This document shows, piece by piece, positions 33,801 to 45,592 of a stretch of 64,000 nt of DNA. Position 1 is the stretch's first letter. Each line of letters starts with the position of its first letter. The DNA is from Sepiola atlantica (Eukaryota > Mollusca > Cephalopoda > Sepiida > Sepiolidae). Under the pieces are notes generated by a model, which was not told where the DNA came from, did not search any database, and saw only the letters and a list, made by a program, of their open reading frames with translations. A program made the translations under genes and the position numbers. The stretch lies in contig OY744519.1 of the NCBI GenBank assembly GCA_963556195.1, forward strand, positions 111,502,145 through 111,566,144, given 5' to 3'.

Positions 33801-34885
33801 CTTGACCAGCATTTAATAATAATAAACCGATGTAGTAATTATCTGTTTTCGTTCTGTTTAAATTCATATTATAGGCATATGATATTGGTTACTTATGTTT
33901 ATTTTTGACATTTGAGTTTAAAATTTTTTTGTGTATAAATGAAAACTCCCCGACGAAGTATTATAAACGAACAGTATGAATTTTATACTCTAGGATATAT
34001 TTTATACTAGGTTGGCTGATGACGCCCGGCGGTTGGGCGAACTCTTTCCGTCACTTTTATTTTGTATGCGTTTTATGGTAAAAAATCATGTCTAACTTCA
34101 ATTTTGTCGCTGCCGACTGAGATCAATGCTGTTACAAGTGCCATGACAAAATAACCCACTAATGAAAATGGGTAACATTCTAAAACAGGACAACAAGCTG
34201 GACACGCACCATACATTAACGAATGTCGACCCCTAACCGGAATTATTCACCGTTATTTGGTGAAGTCTCGGACAATTCAGTGATAATTGCTTTTTCCTTC
34301 TAATTTACTGCCAGAGTAGCAAGAATATCTAAATGGATATTATTTCTGATAGAAAAACAAATCATTTTTGAATATTGATGAGTTCAGTCTATAGGATGAA
34401 ATGAGATGAGGTAGAATTTGGGTTTGATAAAAGTAAGAGTGCATTGAAAGATGAGAGAGAGAGAGGGGGGGGGAGAGATAAAGAGGGAAGTTATAAAGAA
34501 GTGGATTGATTTCAAACACCCCACTATGGTAGTATTGACAAGAGAAGCCGAGTGAACAAGGGAGATAACTGTATGAATGGTTGTGATTGTGTATTACACA
34601 CGGATTAAGATGTTTGTTCCGTGCTGATCTGACTAATATTTAGCTGTGCCATTGATTATATTTTGCTGTGTGATAAATTGTTTTCTTTAGAAAAACTGAG
34701 TCCAATAATAAGATCACAACTGCTACTTTATCGAGAAAAATAAACTGAATCTGAAAGGGTTAACTTCCTTTATCTTGTTATAATTGAGAGTTGGTGTCTG
34801 TAACCAAACTGTCAAAGATTTCAAAGATCTAAAAAAAAAACTCACAATTATTAGTACGACTTCTATAATCTACATATATATCAAA
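33801..34885. other. Unassigned DNA
   Basis: A short AG/G-rich tract at 34450-34480. No gene recognised. Confidence 0.35.
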
Positions 34886-34889
34886 TACC

Positions 34890-35096
34890 TATTTACTTGC
34901 CTCCCTACGAGACCAGAGTTAGACACAAGGTCGGCTTTTAATGAGGGGAAAATCAAGCTCCTCAAAAAGGTGCACCCTGGATTGAGACAAGAATTTAAAT
35001 TGTCTTAGTCTAGAAGGATTTCTTCTTCACTGATCGAAGACAGAAAAGATGAAATGTCATGTTAAAACAATTTACTACATTTAGCTCGTAGTCAAA
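34890..35096 (-). mobile_element. U2-SINE-S copy 3
   Basis: Tail 'tatttacttgcctcccta' with 'gagttagacacaaggtcgg', then 'ctggattgagacaag', 'gtctagaaggatttcttc' and a degraded head ('ttactacatttagctcg'). The 34784-35008 frame overlaps it and is not a protein. Confidence 0.75.
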
Positions 35097-35115
35097 ATAT
35101 ACCAAGTAAGACTTT

Positions 35116-35923
35116 ATTCCATGAAAAATGCTAGTATACTGAAATCATATGCCCTTAATAGGGTTAAGATGAAAATTCATATACACTAAATGTACAAAAG
35201 CAAAGAAATTCCCAAATGTTTACACTTTTATTGTCATTAAGGGTATGCGAGCATAACAGGGCTATGTATTTTACTGGTAGGAATTTTTCTTCAGCGCACT
35301 TCACACACTTCATCCACTCATGCATAGAGATTTATACTGTAGTGATGTGATAATGAAATGGTTTGGTTGATACGTAGTCATACCCTTAATGACAATAAAA
35401 GTGTAAAAATTTGGGAATTTACTTGTTTTTGTACATTTAGTGTATATGAATTTTCATCTTAACTCTATATGATTTCAGTATACTGGCATTTATCATGGAA
35501 TGTCACTACTTTTGTATACAATGCCTTCGCATAAAGTTTTTTGGAATTTTCTGGAAAACTAAGGTATATGGTAAACTGAAATTAAAATGCCATCAACTAG
35601 ATCCTAGAACCTCTATCTCTGCCAAAGATCAGCTGAATCCATCAAATAGTTGATGAGATACAGGGTGGCACATACGTACGTTACGTACGTACACACAGAT
35701 AACATGATTTCATGATTGAACTTTCTGGATCTCTGGGTTGCCTTGACTAATGATGCTGAAATTCTACACACTTATAGAACCTATCAAATAAAAATTTTGT
35801 GCAAAGTTTTAACTAATTTGGTTTATTGATTTTTGAGTTATGATTGATCAAAGAAATGAGATTTCCAGCATAGGCCATTCTTGAAGTCTATTAAGGGATA
35901 GAGCGCTCTCGCGCCTCCCTTGA
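35116..35923. mobile_element. ~810-bp foldback-headed element FB6, copy 1
   Basis: The first 386 bp are a palindrome: arm 35116-35247 against 35379-35501 ('attccatg', 'agtatactgaaatcatat', 'cattaagggtatg'). This is followed by a ~420-bp unique tail ('ccatcaactagatcctag', 'ctttctggatctctggg') ending 'gcgcctcccttga'. A second copy is at 43052-43870. No ORF. An autonomous partner is not in the window. Confidence 0.85.
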
Positions 35924-36700
35924 TTCAAAACAGATTGTAATTAGTATGTATTAATAATACATACCAATTACAATAGTTAATAATATTATTATTAACATCC
36001 AATATTTGTATATATTCAATCATACTTCATTGAATAAGATAGACATTATCTGTCTATTTGATCTGTTGATCTTTCTTTCCAGAATTCTAAGAAATTTATG
36101 AAAGTCAGACTGTAAGATAAATAACATCTTTCCAAAATTCATCTTGTCTTGAACTTTATTTTCCTTTTATTTCTAGAGTTTTTTGACTATCTTTAGTAAT
36201 TTTCCAGAGGAATTCTAAATCTATGTACATATACATACTATATACATATAGTCCGATTGTATAGGGAAAGCACAAATGAAAGAAAATCTTTTTAACTTTG
36301 AACAGAAAAGAAAAAATGAATTTGAAGGAGATCTTGTGACGTAATTCAGTTCAAATTACACATGATGGAAATAGTAATTATCACAACAAATGCGATGTCT
36401 AATTTAAATAATTATTTTAAAATGTTGGTTTTAAAAAATAATTTTCTGATATTATTGATTTCTACTTGTAATTTATTTACTAATATAAGCAAAAGCTTTG
36501 TGCATACATTTTATAAGAAAGTAATTTTTAAAAAGTTGGGAGAAATAACTAACCTCTTTATATATCTTTTCAAAACACTTAAATATGTGGGCACAGGGGT
36601 GTATATATCTCTGTTTTCAATTTATTTCCAGGCACAATCCATTAAGTTAGCCTGGCACCATTTGAGTTAGATGTTAGTATCTTACCATTTTAATATTTCT
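35924..36700. other. Unassigned DNA
   Basis: A small palindrome 'tagtatgtattaataatac' followed by 'ataccaatta' is visible near 35940. The 102-codon frame at 36362-36670 has no recognised family and no supporting signal. Confidence 0.35.
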
Positions 36701-36714
36701 TTGCTATAATAGTA

Positions 36715-37245
36715 AGAGTCGGAGTCAGATGGAGTTGAAGATTTTGGAAGGAGTCAGACCCATAAAAATGCGAGGAGCCAGAATCTGGGTACGATTTTTT
36801 CATCTCCGAAGAATCAACATACAATCTGAATATTTGAAGACTTTAAAATAAGGAGTCGGATTTGGAGTCGGAGTCAGATATTAAAAGGAAAAAATAAACC
36901 AAAAATTCAGATTAACTTTTTACTTGGCAACGTTCCTGTGTGGAAACATATTAGAGAATGCTTAAGACAATTTTCAATTAGTAAAAACCAGTGATGCAAT
37001 TCCTTTTTTTTTTCATGGTTACAAAGTCGGAGTAGGAAGGAAGCGGAAGTTAGAGGTTTTGGAAAGAATAGAGTTTAAACTCGTAAGAATGCTAGGAGTA
37101 GGATTTTTCCATCTCCAAAGTATCAACAGACAGTCTGAATATTGGAAGACTTCAAAATAAGGAGTTGGCATTGGATATTTTGGAATTTTTTGAGTTTTTG
37201 AAATTGTAGGAGTCAGAGTTGGAGTCGGACCTTCTGACTCCGAAT
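36715..37245. repeat. 'ggagtc'-rich direct repeat, two diverged copies
   Basis: 36715-36880 and 37022-37240 share the order 'agtcggagt', 'gattttggaa', 'gaggag.cagaat', 'tttttccatctcc', 'tctgaatatt.gaagact' and 'aaaataaggag'. The minus frame at 37019-37312 is derived from it and is rich in P/T. Class unknown. Confidence 0.6.
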
Positions 37246-37454
37246 CGCTTGGTATGCCTTTTTTAAGATCAGGACATGTTTCCATATTGGAATATTGTTG
37301 AGTTATAAACAAAATTTATTGTATAATGTATTGAAGAATTTACATTTCAAAGAGGAAAATAAAACTAATTTCAAATGAATATGAATTTAATAGTTAAAAA
37401 ATGGTTTCATAATCCCCCCCCCCTAAAAAATATATGTATAGTTCATTAGGGCAT

Positions 37455-37835
37455 GTCAAATATCATCATCATCTGTTTCTTCGTCTGGATGACTGTTGGG
37501 ACGTCAAAGATGACCTGCCAACCAGTTTTCTCCAGCCGTTCTGATTTTCTGCCTTCCTGAGTGTGTTACCCAGCGCCAGCCTTGTCCACTCTCGGATGTT
37601 GTCCTCCCACCTCTTTTTTTTATCTTCCCATCCTTCTTCCTCCCTGTATAGTTCCTGGCAGGATTGTTTTTGCAAGACCTGATGATCGTGTGACATGGCC
37701 TTACCACTTCTTTTTCCTCTTTTTCATAGTGTTCATTAAATATTCATATGGTTCAACTGATTGACTGCATCTGTTCTTCACTTCCTCATTTGTAATGCGG
37801 TCCTTGTATGAGATGCTACAAAAATAAGGTGACAT
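37455..37835 (-). pseudogene. LINE ORF2 C-terminal fragment
   Basis: Frames on the minus strand combine to 'SISYKDRITNEEVKNR', 'KKRKKKW', 'GHVTRSSGLAKTILPGTIQG', 'KKRWEDNIREWTRLALG' and 'NGWRKLVGRSS'. This order, with 'ITNEEV', 'GH..R..GL.K..L.G', 'KRWEDNI.EWT' and 'W..LV', is the usual extreme C-terminus of RTE/L1-like ORF2 proteins in invertebrates. At least two frameshifts are needed, so it is dead and 5' truncated. Confidence 0.82.
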
Positions 37836-38760
37836 TATTAAAATATGCCCAAATTCCCTAAACTTAGCCAAAGCCTATAAATTTTTGTTCACAAATATCA
37901 GTTTTTAGTTTAAGATCTTTGAAAAACTAATGCTTACTTCTGAAAAAGAAATTGCACTATTTATATTGATAAAAATCGAAAAGTCTCTTAAGTACTTTAT
38001 AATATGTTCCCATATGGGAACATTGCTAGGTGAAAGGTTAAACTGTGCGATAAAATTAAAGATGGCTGAATTGTGTACACTTAACAAAAATAAAATGTCA
38101 CTGATTAATTTCAAATAAAAACTTGATCCGTCTCACAAAAAAATGATATCGATGAAGAAGTACACAGTATTTGGCCAAACCAGATTGATTTAGGTTACGA
38201 GCAATAAATTAACTGATGACATTGTCTGCACACTTAACAGAAGTGATGTGTCATTGGTTGATTCACAGTGGAATTCGATCTCGTCTGCAGATTGTAATTG
38301 CCACAGTCTGAGATTTTACATTGCCAAAGCATCAGCTTTCAACTGCTTTCCCATCTTCACTGAATTTCAAATGAAGACTTTCAAGTTTTGGAAAAGGATA
38401 GCTGATCGTTTGAATTGGGTTTTTGATTGTCCTTTCGATCGAAAATGGCTCAAAATGTTGAATAACTCAGCATTAACATTGACAACGAAAAATGTCCGTG
38501 TGGTATAAAACTTGAGATTAAACCTTAACTATCATGTTAATATTTAGTCATGTGTGCAAATATCACACTGTTATATTTACAACATCGTAATTGCGTCTTT
38601 AATCTCCTGCAATTGCAGCCACATTGAACTGAAGTATAATGATCACTATTTGAATTACTATTTGAATTGAACCCTTTTTTTTTTTTACATTTGGGCCATC
38701 ACTTACCAAGTCCAAGAGCCACTCCAGGATAAGGATTAATGGGATAGAGCAATTGTCAGC
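37836..38760. other. Unassigned DNA
   Basis: Short frames at 37930-38118 and 38248-38508 (86 codons, starting 'MSLVDSQWNSISS') were inspected and not recognised. Nothing else supports a gene. Confidence 0.35.
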
Positions 38761-38774
38761 CGAGATTGATTAAT

Positions 38775-39200
38775 GCAATGAACTAAGTTTGACTTGTTGA
38801 CATAGGATTTGAAGATGACTATGTTGTAATCTCCAAGGAAGCAGTTTCACGTCAATGTGTTCCACAAAGAAGCCCTGTCCATATAAATTTCGCCTGATGC
38901 GAGGCACATGGAAGAAGAAGGAAAAGACGAGTTCTTGCTGTGAATGTCTTACAAGGAGGAACCAAAGATTGGAGCTCAGTCGAAAACCTTCCATGGAAAT
39001 AGCAATAGAGTAGAGAGAGACTAACAACGTCTCTTCTGTGAGAAAGGGCCTGTAAGGAACAGAATAGATCATCCCCCACTAGATTTCGAAGTCGGTTTTG
39101 AGCTTTGTCTAGGCAACGAAGAGTGCTCTGAGCAGCACTCCCCAGATGTGGCAGCAATACTCCATCTTCGGACGTATCTGACTTTTATATAGGTAGATGA
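38775..39200 (-). pseudogene. LINE (Jockey/CR1-type) ORF2 C-terminus, subfamily 2
   Basis: Minus-strand frames give 'MEYCCHIWG' (frameshift), 'LLPHLGSAAQSTLRCLDKAQ', 'ALSHRRDVVSLSLLYCYF' and 'STELQSLVPP', then a shift to the terminal segment ('PRIRRNLYGQGFFVEH', 'LPWRLQHSHLQIL'). It is homologous to 39530-40255 and 59710-59905 but clearly a different subfamily. Confidence 0.82.
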
Positions 39201-39529
39201 TTGCATCAACAGTAAGATAGTTTCTGGCTTAGAATAAAGCAATTATTATCTTAACTACCTAATATTTTACCCAACCCTGACGATTGATTCATTGTTATCA
39301 CCGTCTGCTTAATTGATTGCACTAGACACTTAGTTAAATTTACCAGCAGCTTTAAGCTTGGGTAGATTTAATCCAAGCTTTCTTTCTATTTATTACTTAA
39401 TTCTTGACACGAGTTTTCATAGCTATTTTTTATTGTCATTTAGATCCATTGACAAAATAAAATTGAAGATCATTGAAATATTTTTTATTGAAAAAAAAAA
39501 AATTTTTTTTTCCACATATCAGTCTTTCA

Positions 39530-40255
39530 AGTAGCATGGACCAAAAATGGATGGTAACGTTCAATGCTACAAAGATAAAACTCTTTTCCTTTAACAATTA
39601 TAAGAAAACTTCCCAACCACTGATTGCCACAGTTGATAGCACCTTTCTAAGAGTCCATGTTCAAACTTATCGACCTAACATTCACAGGCAACATGAATTG
39701 TAATAAATACATAGAAGATACTACCAAATCTGCTGCAAATATGGTGGGCTCTCTTTATTGGACTAGAAAATTGCTTACACCTAGTATCCCATATCTCTAT
39801 AAAGTCACCATTCGCCTGTGCATGGAGTATTGTTGCCACATTTGGGCTGGTGCACCAACCACTAATCTCTCCCTCTTGGACAGGGTGCAAAAAGGAGTCT
39901 CTAACCTAATGGGTCCCACATTGTCTACCAAGCTCCAGCCCCTGTCCTATCACCGCAATGTTGCATCTCTGTGCTTGTTTTACAAATACTTCCACGGAAT
40001 GTGCTCAGGCGAACTTACTGCACTTGTACCCCCTCAACATAAAGCAAAACCCCACTCCTCCACTTGCCTTTAGAATTCATTCCCTGCTCCCTGTTTCCCT
40101 GACTGTATAACATGTAGAAATTTAAATGTAATGTGAACAAACATCTTATTGCACAATTTGCAACTTAATATGGCCTCTATAAATCTGCGTGATAATCTTA
40201 ATAGCCACTTACGTCTCAGTGGCAATGACTTGTTTGGGGTGAATAAAAGTCTTTT
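39530..40255 (+). pseudogene. LINE (Jockey/CR1-type) ORF2 C-terminus and 3' UTR
   Basis: Begins 'DQKWMVTFNATKIKLFSFNN' and, after a frameshift near 39657, continues 'FKLIDLTFTGNMNCNKYIED', 'SLYWTRKLLTPSIPYLYK', 'LCMEYCCHIWAGAP', 'PLSYHRNVASLCLFYKYFHG' and 'LTALVPP'. These are the conserved post-RT boxes of Jockey/CR1 LINEs ('YK..IRP.MEYC.HIW'). The 3' UTR (40070-40250) matches the UTRs at 152-340 and 49900-50035. It is the best-preserved copy of this family here, but 5' truncated. Confidence 0.85.
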
Positions 40256-40777
40256 TTTAAATATATATTCAGAAAAATATAATTTTATAGAAGAGATGAT
40301 ATATAAAAAAAAAGTAAAACATTCGGAGGCTTAATAAAGAAATATTATGATGTTTATTGAAGACAGGATATTGAATTTTTTTGTCCAAAACCCGTTGAAA
40401 TTTTCAGAATTCTTTGTCAAAATATGATTGGTTGGAGGGCTGCCATATTGAGGAGTGAAGATAGGGATGCTGAGTTGATACTCAAGATAATCTCTCTGGT
40501 CACTTTGTAAAGAAAAAACACAAAAGAAGTGACAGTCCGTTGCCATAGCAATTCACAAATATTGTTGTCTGCTTTTCTTTAATTGTTTAATTAGGGAGAT
40601 CTACAAAGGAAAACTAATGAAGCAACTTTATGGTAAGAAGTGAAGCAGTCAGGAAGGAGACATACATCTGCTACATATATTGAGCTCACTAGTCAGAAAT
40701 ATGACGTCTGATATATATTTATAACTCTATATAATTTGATTTTAGACAGAACTGAAACCGTAAAATTTCAAAATCAA

Positions 40778-40780
<3 letters not shown>
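40256..40780. other. Unassigned DNA
   Basis: No gene recognised; ends in a (TA)n tract at 40782-40826. Confidence 0.35.
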
Positions 40781-40836
<56 letters not shown>

Positions 40837-40879
40837 CTGGGAAATGAAAAAGGAAAAACCAAGAGATATTTTTTATATA

Positions 40880-40924
40880 ATCATCAACGTTTCGTCTTTA
40901 TTTGTAAGACTTCATCAGGATGAT
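40880..40924 (-). ncRNA. Hammerhead-like ribozyme motif in PLE tail
   Basis: On the minus strand: helix I ATCATC with GATGAT (plus 40919-40924 and 40880-40885, six perfect pairs), CTGATGA (40912-40918) and an extra A. These are followed by helix II GTC/GAC, GAAA, minimal self-complementary ACGT and T as the residue before cleavage. It is the best helix I of the PLE-tail group, but the extra A before helix II departs from the consensus. Confidence 0.6.
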
Positions 40925-41096
40925 AATTTTAAGAAAAATATCATGCAAGTACATCGAAATATTGGGTTGACATGATGGGTTAATGAGGAAAAGTAGTAAC
41001 CATGGTTACTAAGAGCGCTGGACCAAGGTCCGGGCTGAGAGAAGTCAGTCAGTGGCAGAGAGTGAAAGGAATGTGGATGGCTGTGAGTGAAAAAGG

Positions 41097-41536
41097 GGAG
41101 GGGTGGGAGTGTTAGTGAATTTGTCTTAAGGTGGGAGGGAGGGGAGGGGTGCTGAGGTTTTTGTAGTGATGAGGTGTAGCATGGATTTTGAGGGGCTGGG
41201 GAAAAGAGGAGGGAAAGGGGGAACTCTGTGTCTTTGGTATGTAGTTAGTATCATAGTTTTAGAAAAAAGATTTTAAAAAATCAAGATAATTTGAAAGTAG
41301 GCGGGGTGGGTGGGTAAAGAAGTAGTCGAAAGGGTGAGATGGTGAGAGGAGATTTTGTTGTGGTTAAGTGTGAAATTTTTGGAGGGTAGGAGTATTGACC
41401 AGCTGGCTATGTAAGGAATATGAGAATATAAGTGAGTTAGAAGGAATGTGTTGCAATGTGCTGTGAACATGACAATAAAGGGAAGGAAAAGAAAGAGAAG
41501 GCGAAAAGTGATATTAATTTTGGCAAGAAATAGGTG
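41097..41536 (-). repeat. PLE 3' UTR repeat, copy 1
   Basis: 440 bp nearly identical to 46251-46691. The short minus frames 'MFTAHCNTFLLTHLYSHIPY' and beyond occur in both copies. This is explained by sequence identity and not by coding constraint. Confidence 0.85.
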
Positions 41537-41967
41537 AAATGTAGTTTTGTGCAGGCTGTGTTGATGGTTTGAAATTAAATTGAGGGCAAAAGGGGTTTAA
41601 ATATCTAAATATTTGTGAGGATGTCTAGATTGTGTTCATTGGTAAGGCTGTTATTTGTGGTTAAGTGGTTTAGATTCGTCGTGAATGAAAATGTATGTGA
41701 GGAGGAGTTAGTATGTGAGTGTGTATGCGGGGACTTGTATATAAGTACAATTGAAAACGAAGAGAAGAAAGGTTAGCCATGATTTAGGTTTAGTTTTTGT
41801 TCGGTCAGGATAATTTTGCTTATTAAGGGGGATAGATTGTAGAAGCCATTTCGTTGTCTGATGGTGTTGGAGGTTGTGATTAGTGCTGTTTCCAGTAGTC
41901 TTCGCCAAGCTTTGTTATGAATGTGTTTGGTGATTTTGGCCTGTTCAAATTTGAAAGCATGATCGTG

Positions 41968-41973
<6 letters not shown>

Positions 41974-42018
<45 letters not shown>
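41974..42018. repeat. (TA)n tract
   Basis: TA repeat with one TG variant at the truncated end of the PLE. Confidence 0.9.
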
Positions 42019-42196
42019 TGATAAGTCCCCTTGCCAGCTATAGCGATACATGTGTCTTTTTTTATCCTTTCTTCCCTTCCCCATTTCTTTACCCCCTCCC
42101 CCTCTGTATCACCCACTTCCTTCTCCCCTCCCCTTTCTCTATCCTAAATGATTTTATTTCTTATTTTATCCTGTACCATATTATTTTATTTTATCA

Positions 42197-42233
<37 letters not shown>

Positions 42234-42700
42234 ATTTCTCTCTCTTTCTATTTCTTCGTCTTTCTTTATTTCTTTCTTTTTATTTCATTTTATATTTTAT
42301 ATATTTTTACTTTATATTATTTTTGATTTTGATTTTTAACGGTCCCAATCATGTGACTTTCCAAATTTTAATTTTAAATATCTTTTCTTTTCTTCCCATT
42401 TCATTCTTTCCAAATATGATCTAAGGTTAAGATCGGATTTTAACTCTGCCTGATGAGATCTCAGTTTATAACAGCTGTTGATCGATAACATCGACATGCC
42501 AGTGTCGCAGATTTTGTACATGCCTGTGTAAATAAAAATAATAATATATAAAAGCTCTATTTGATATTGAACACTTTTTATAAACCCGGTTGAAATTCTT
42601 TGGATTATTACCCTGTGGATGTTTACCTGGATTATTATTATTACTACATATATATATATATATATTGAGAATGAAAAATAAAACAAACAAAATTAGTTCA
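42019..42700. other. Low-complexity DNA with tetranucleotide repeat
   Basis: (CTAT)n at 42199-42233, pyrimidine-rich flanks and a (TA)n at 42647-42665. 'ttttataaacccggttgaa' near 42571 resembles 'ttttataaacacggttaga' at 46693, next to the second PLE UTR copy, suggesting another PLE-related remnant. Frames here are not recognised as proteins. Confidence 0.45.
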
Positions 42701-42773
42701 GTCAACAATGGCTCGAAGAAACTCAGCCAACAATAGCTCGAAGAAACTCAGCCAACAATAGCCCGAAGAAGTT
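42693..42773. repeat. 24-bp tandem repeat (3 units)
   Basis: Three units of 'caacaatagctcgaagaaac' plus 'tcagc', slightly varied. Confidence 0.85.
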
Positions 42774-42851
42774 GGATTTTGATAAAAAAATGCAGTTGAA
42801 ACATGTGTACACATATGTAGCCAATAATTTTTGTATAAATAAAAAAATACA

Positions 42852-42953
<102 letters not shown>

Positions 42954-43051
42954 ATAAAAATGTAAATATATGCAATTGTTTGCATTAAGGAAAAAATATA
43001 ATTGTTGCACATGAATGTTTTTGTATTTTAAAATTAAGGAAGTCTATTTTA

Positions 43052-43870
43052 ATTCCATGATAAATGCCAGTATACTGAAATCATATGCCCTTAATAGGGT
43101 TAAGATGAAAATTCATATACACTAAATGTACAAAAGCAAGGAAATTCCCCAATGTTTACACTTTTATTGTCATTAAGGGTATGCGAGCACAACAGGGCTA
43201 TGTATTTACTTGTAGGAATTTTTCTTCAGCGCACCTCACACACTTCATCCACAGATATTTATACTGTAGTGATGTGATAATGAAATGGTTTGGTTGATAT
43301 GTAGTCATACCCTTAATGACAATAAAAGTGTAAAAATTTGGGAATTTCCTTGCTTTTATACATTTAGTGTATATGAATTTTCATCTTAACCCTATTAAGG
43401 GCATATAATTTCAGTATACTGGCATTTATCATGGAATGTCACTACTTTTGTAAAGGCTATGCCTCAAGATAATGGTACTTTTTAAGGTTTTTTGGAATTT
43501 TCTGGAAAACTAAGGTATATGGTAAACTGAAATTAATATGCCATCAACTAGATCCTAGAACCTCTATCTCTGCCAAAAAATCAGCTGAATCCATCAAATA
43601 GTTGATGAGATACAGGGTGGCACACACGTACGTACGTACACACGGATAACACAAAATCACTCCTGACCTTTCTGGATCTCTGGGTTGCCTTGACTAATGA
43701 TGCTGAAATTCTACAGACTTATAAAACCTATCAAATGAAAATTTTGTGCAAAGTTTGAACTAATTTGGTTTATTGGTTTTTGAGTTATGATTGATCAAAG
43801 AAATGAGATTTCTAGCATAGGTCGTTTTTGAAGTCTATTAAGGGATAGAGCGCTATTGCGCCTCCCTTGA
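43052..43870. mobile_element. FB6 element, copy 2
   Basis: Same organisation as 35116-35923: palindromic head (43052-43183 against 43306-43437), then the ~430-bp tail to 'gcgcctcccttga'. Identity is high (above 90% by eye), with small indels including the 'cacgtacgtacgtac' run. No obvious target duplication was identified. Confidence 0.85.
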
Positions 43871-45150
43871 CTTAACAATTTTTAATTATGAAGCTAATCT
43901 ATTTATTTTAAATTAACAAGATATATGAATTAAATTTAAATAATTTTATTTTAACTGATAAAAAAACCAAATTGGTTGTTTTCAATATAATTTTTTAAAT
44001 CTTATAATTTTAAAAATCTTACTCATGGTTACTATTTTAAATTAGGGTATAGCCTCTCTCAAAAATGACGCAAAGAAATTATACTTCACTAGTGTTCATA
44101 TTCGCTATTTATCTAAATATATTACTAAAATATTTATATAAAATCATAGAGTTACGTCATTAATTTAATTTTTAGACATAAATTATTATTATCATTTCTG
44201 ATGACCTAAAGAAAAAAAAACACCCACCGTTGACTTTTTATTACAGAGTGGCAGGTTAAGTCTGAGATGGTTCTGCCTTGCAATTTACTTTCTCACGTCT
44301 CTCTACTTTAAATGTTCGTCTGGGGGCTAGAGAAACGCAAGCTTTTTTCTCTAACTTTTGCGTGATGAGATGGAAGTATATTTATTTATATACAAATTTA
44401 ATATACATTGGTCTTTATTATAGAGTGGAGGGTTACAGTGAACAACCAAAGAGATTGGATTTACTTCGTTTTATTTTGGATGCATTGTTTTGTAATCTAT
44501 TTCTTGTTTACAATAAATAAAGGTTGGGAACCCATCCAGTCCCGGATATTCTTCTAATTCAACATTTTATACCAAAGAAAAATGTATGGAATGAACCCAT
44601 GGAGATTATAACCATAATCTTTAACTTGGCATAGATGGATGTTTCAGTAAGGACATCGGAATGTTTAAGCAATTTTATGAGATGTTGCTATACGGAAATG
44701 ATACTTGTATGCAGTGCTATCTTGAGTCAGAAAGTTATTTCAAGGGTTTCGCCCATTGAATACATTTGAGAAACACTGATTTATACACTGACATAGAACA
44801 AATGAAAAGTATTATAAAACATTATAAAACCAATGAAAAGTATTATAAAACATTATAAAACAAATTAAACGTACTGTAAAACATTAATTCGAAAATTCAC
44901 AAATATGAAGTAAACATTGTTCACCATCCGATTATGCACATCTCGAGCCATCTTGAATTTGTACAAGATACTTGCAGTTTTACTCATATATTTTTTAAAT
45001 AACATAAATCGTTCACACTCCTTATACAGGATGACTCCTCTAAAAAATGCCACCCATGGAATCATTAATAAAATTCAAAATCTTTTCTGCAATCCAACCA
45101 TATTTGATACGAATTTATGTCTGACTTGTCCACTAAGTTTCAGTCATGAA
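43871..45150. other. Unassigned DNA
   Basis: Includes a short tandem duplication 'aaaagtattataaaacatt' (about 44799-44860). Frames at 44278-44520 and 44917-45195 have no recognised family. Confidence 0.35.
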
Positions 45151-45159
45151 TGTCCAACA

Positions 45160-45475
45160 GTATTTGTTTTATTGCGCTTACATTGTATACTCTAAACGTG
45201 CACGTCTGTGTTGAAAATACACCTGGATATGAGGTGAAAACTTATCAATCACTCTGACGCAATCCTCTTCTTGGCACTGCCCTGGTTTTGATGGCCCTCT
45301 TTAGTTCAGGAATTATCTGGGGATTATTTTGATGAACATATGGGGGATTAAGATCCGGTGAGTGTGAAACCCATTCAGAATCATACCTTCTACTGATGCA
45401 TCCTTGCAGCCATTCCAACGAGTTATTTGAAATGTGACGAATTACCCCATCACCTGTTGAAACCACTCTTCATCT
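45160..45475 (-). pseudogene. DDE (mariner/IS630-like) transposase C-terminal fossil
   Basis: The minus strand reads 'HISNNSLEWLQGCISRRYDS', 'EWVSHSPDLNPP', 'VHQNNPQIIPELKRAI' and, after a frameshift, 'DCVRVIDKFSPHIQVYFQHR'. 'SPDLNPP' is the block around the second catalytic aspartate of DDE_3-type transposases, and the following helix ('NNPQTI.ELK..I') and C-terminal 'R...C...G.HLE' blocks are in order. The 'DFYLWGYLK' segment is missing. It is a dead fragment, bordered by a partial short SINE. Confidence 0.8.
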
Positions 45476-45496
45476 CTCACGACGAAATATCTTCGT

Positions 45497-45592
45497 CTGC
45501 CAAAGGATTGGAACAAAAATATGAATTGCCCCAGTTTAGAAGGATTTCTCCTCCCGAGGACAGAACAGACACTACACTTTGATCTCCCAAGT
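45497..45592 (-). mobile_element. U2-SINE-S copy 4 (5' half only)
   Basis: Contains 'attggaacaaaaatatgaat', 'tttagaaggatttctcctcc' and the head complement 'gacactacactttgatctcc'. The 3' half of the SINE (tail) is absent. Confidence 0.7.

Larger units (their letters stand above)
40840..41975 (-). mobile_element. Penelope-like element 3' part
   Basis: The minus strand holds a C-terminal coding remnant (41773-41975), a ~780-bp 3' UTR and a tail ending 'cctttttcatttccc' next to (TA)n. The remnant reads 'SEHDHAFKFEQAKITKHIHN', 'AWRRLLETALITTSNTIRQR' and 'NGFYNLSPLISKIIL'. This resembles the end of the GIY-YIG endonuclease region of PLEs ('EH..H.FDF..A.I', 'R...EA..I', 'LS..W...L'). The element is 5' truncated at a (TA)n tract (41974-42018). 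Confidence 0.65.

Noticed and set aside
35116..35501. microRNA precursor cluster from the long palindrome
   Set aside because: The arms are far longer than miRNA hairpins and the structure is duplicated at 43052 as part of a repeat.
38248..38508. 86-codon plus frame of ordinary composition
   Set aside because: Not recognised, no flanking splice or poly(A) evidence, and frames of this length are expected by chance in 64 kb.
42336..42708. Two overlapping minus frames of 80 and 116 codons
   Set aside because: They span low-complexity and TA DNA and overlap each other in different frames; no domain is recognised.
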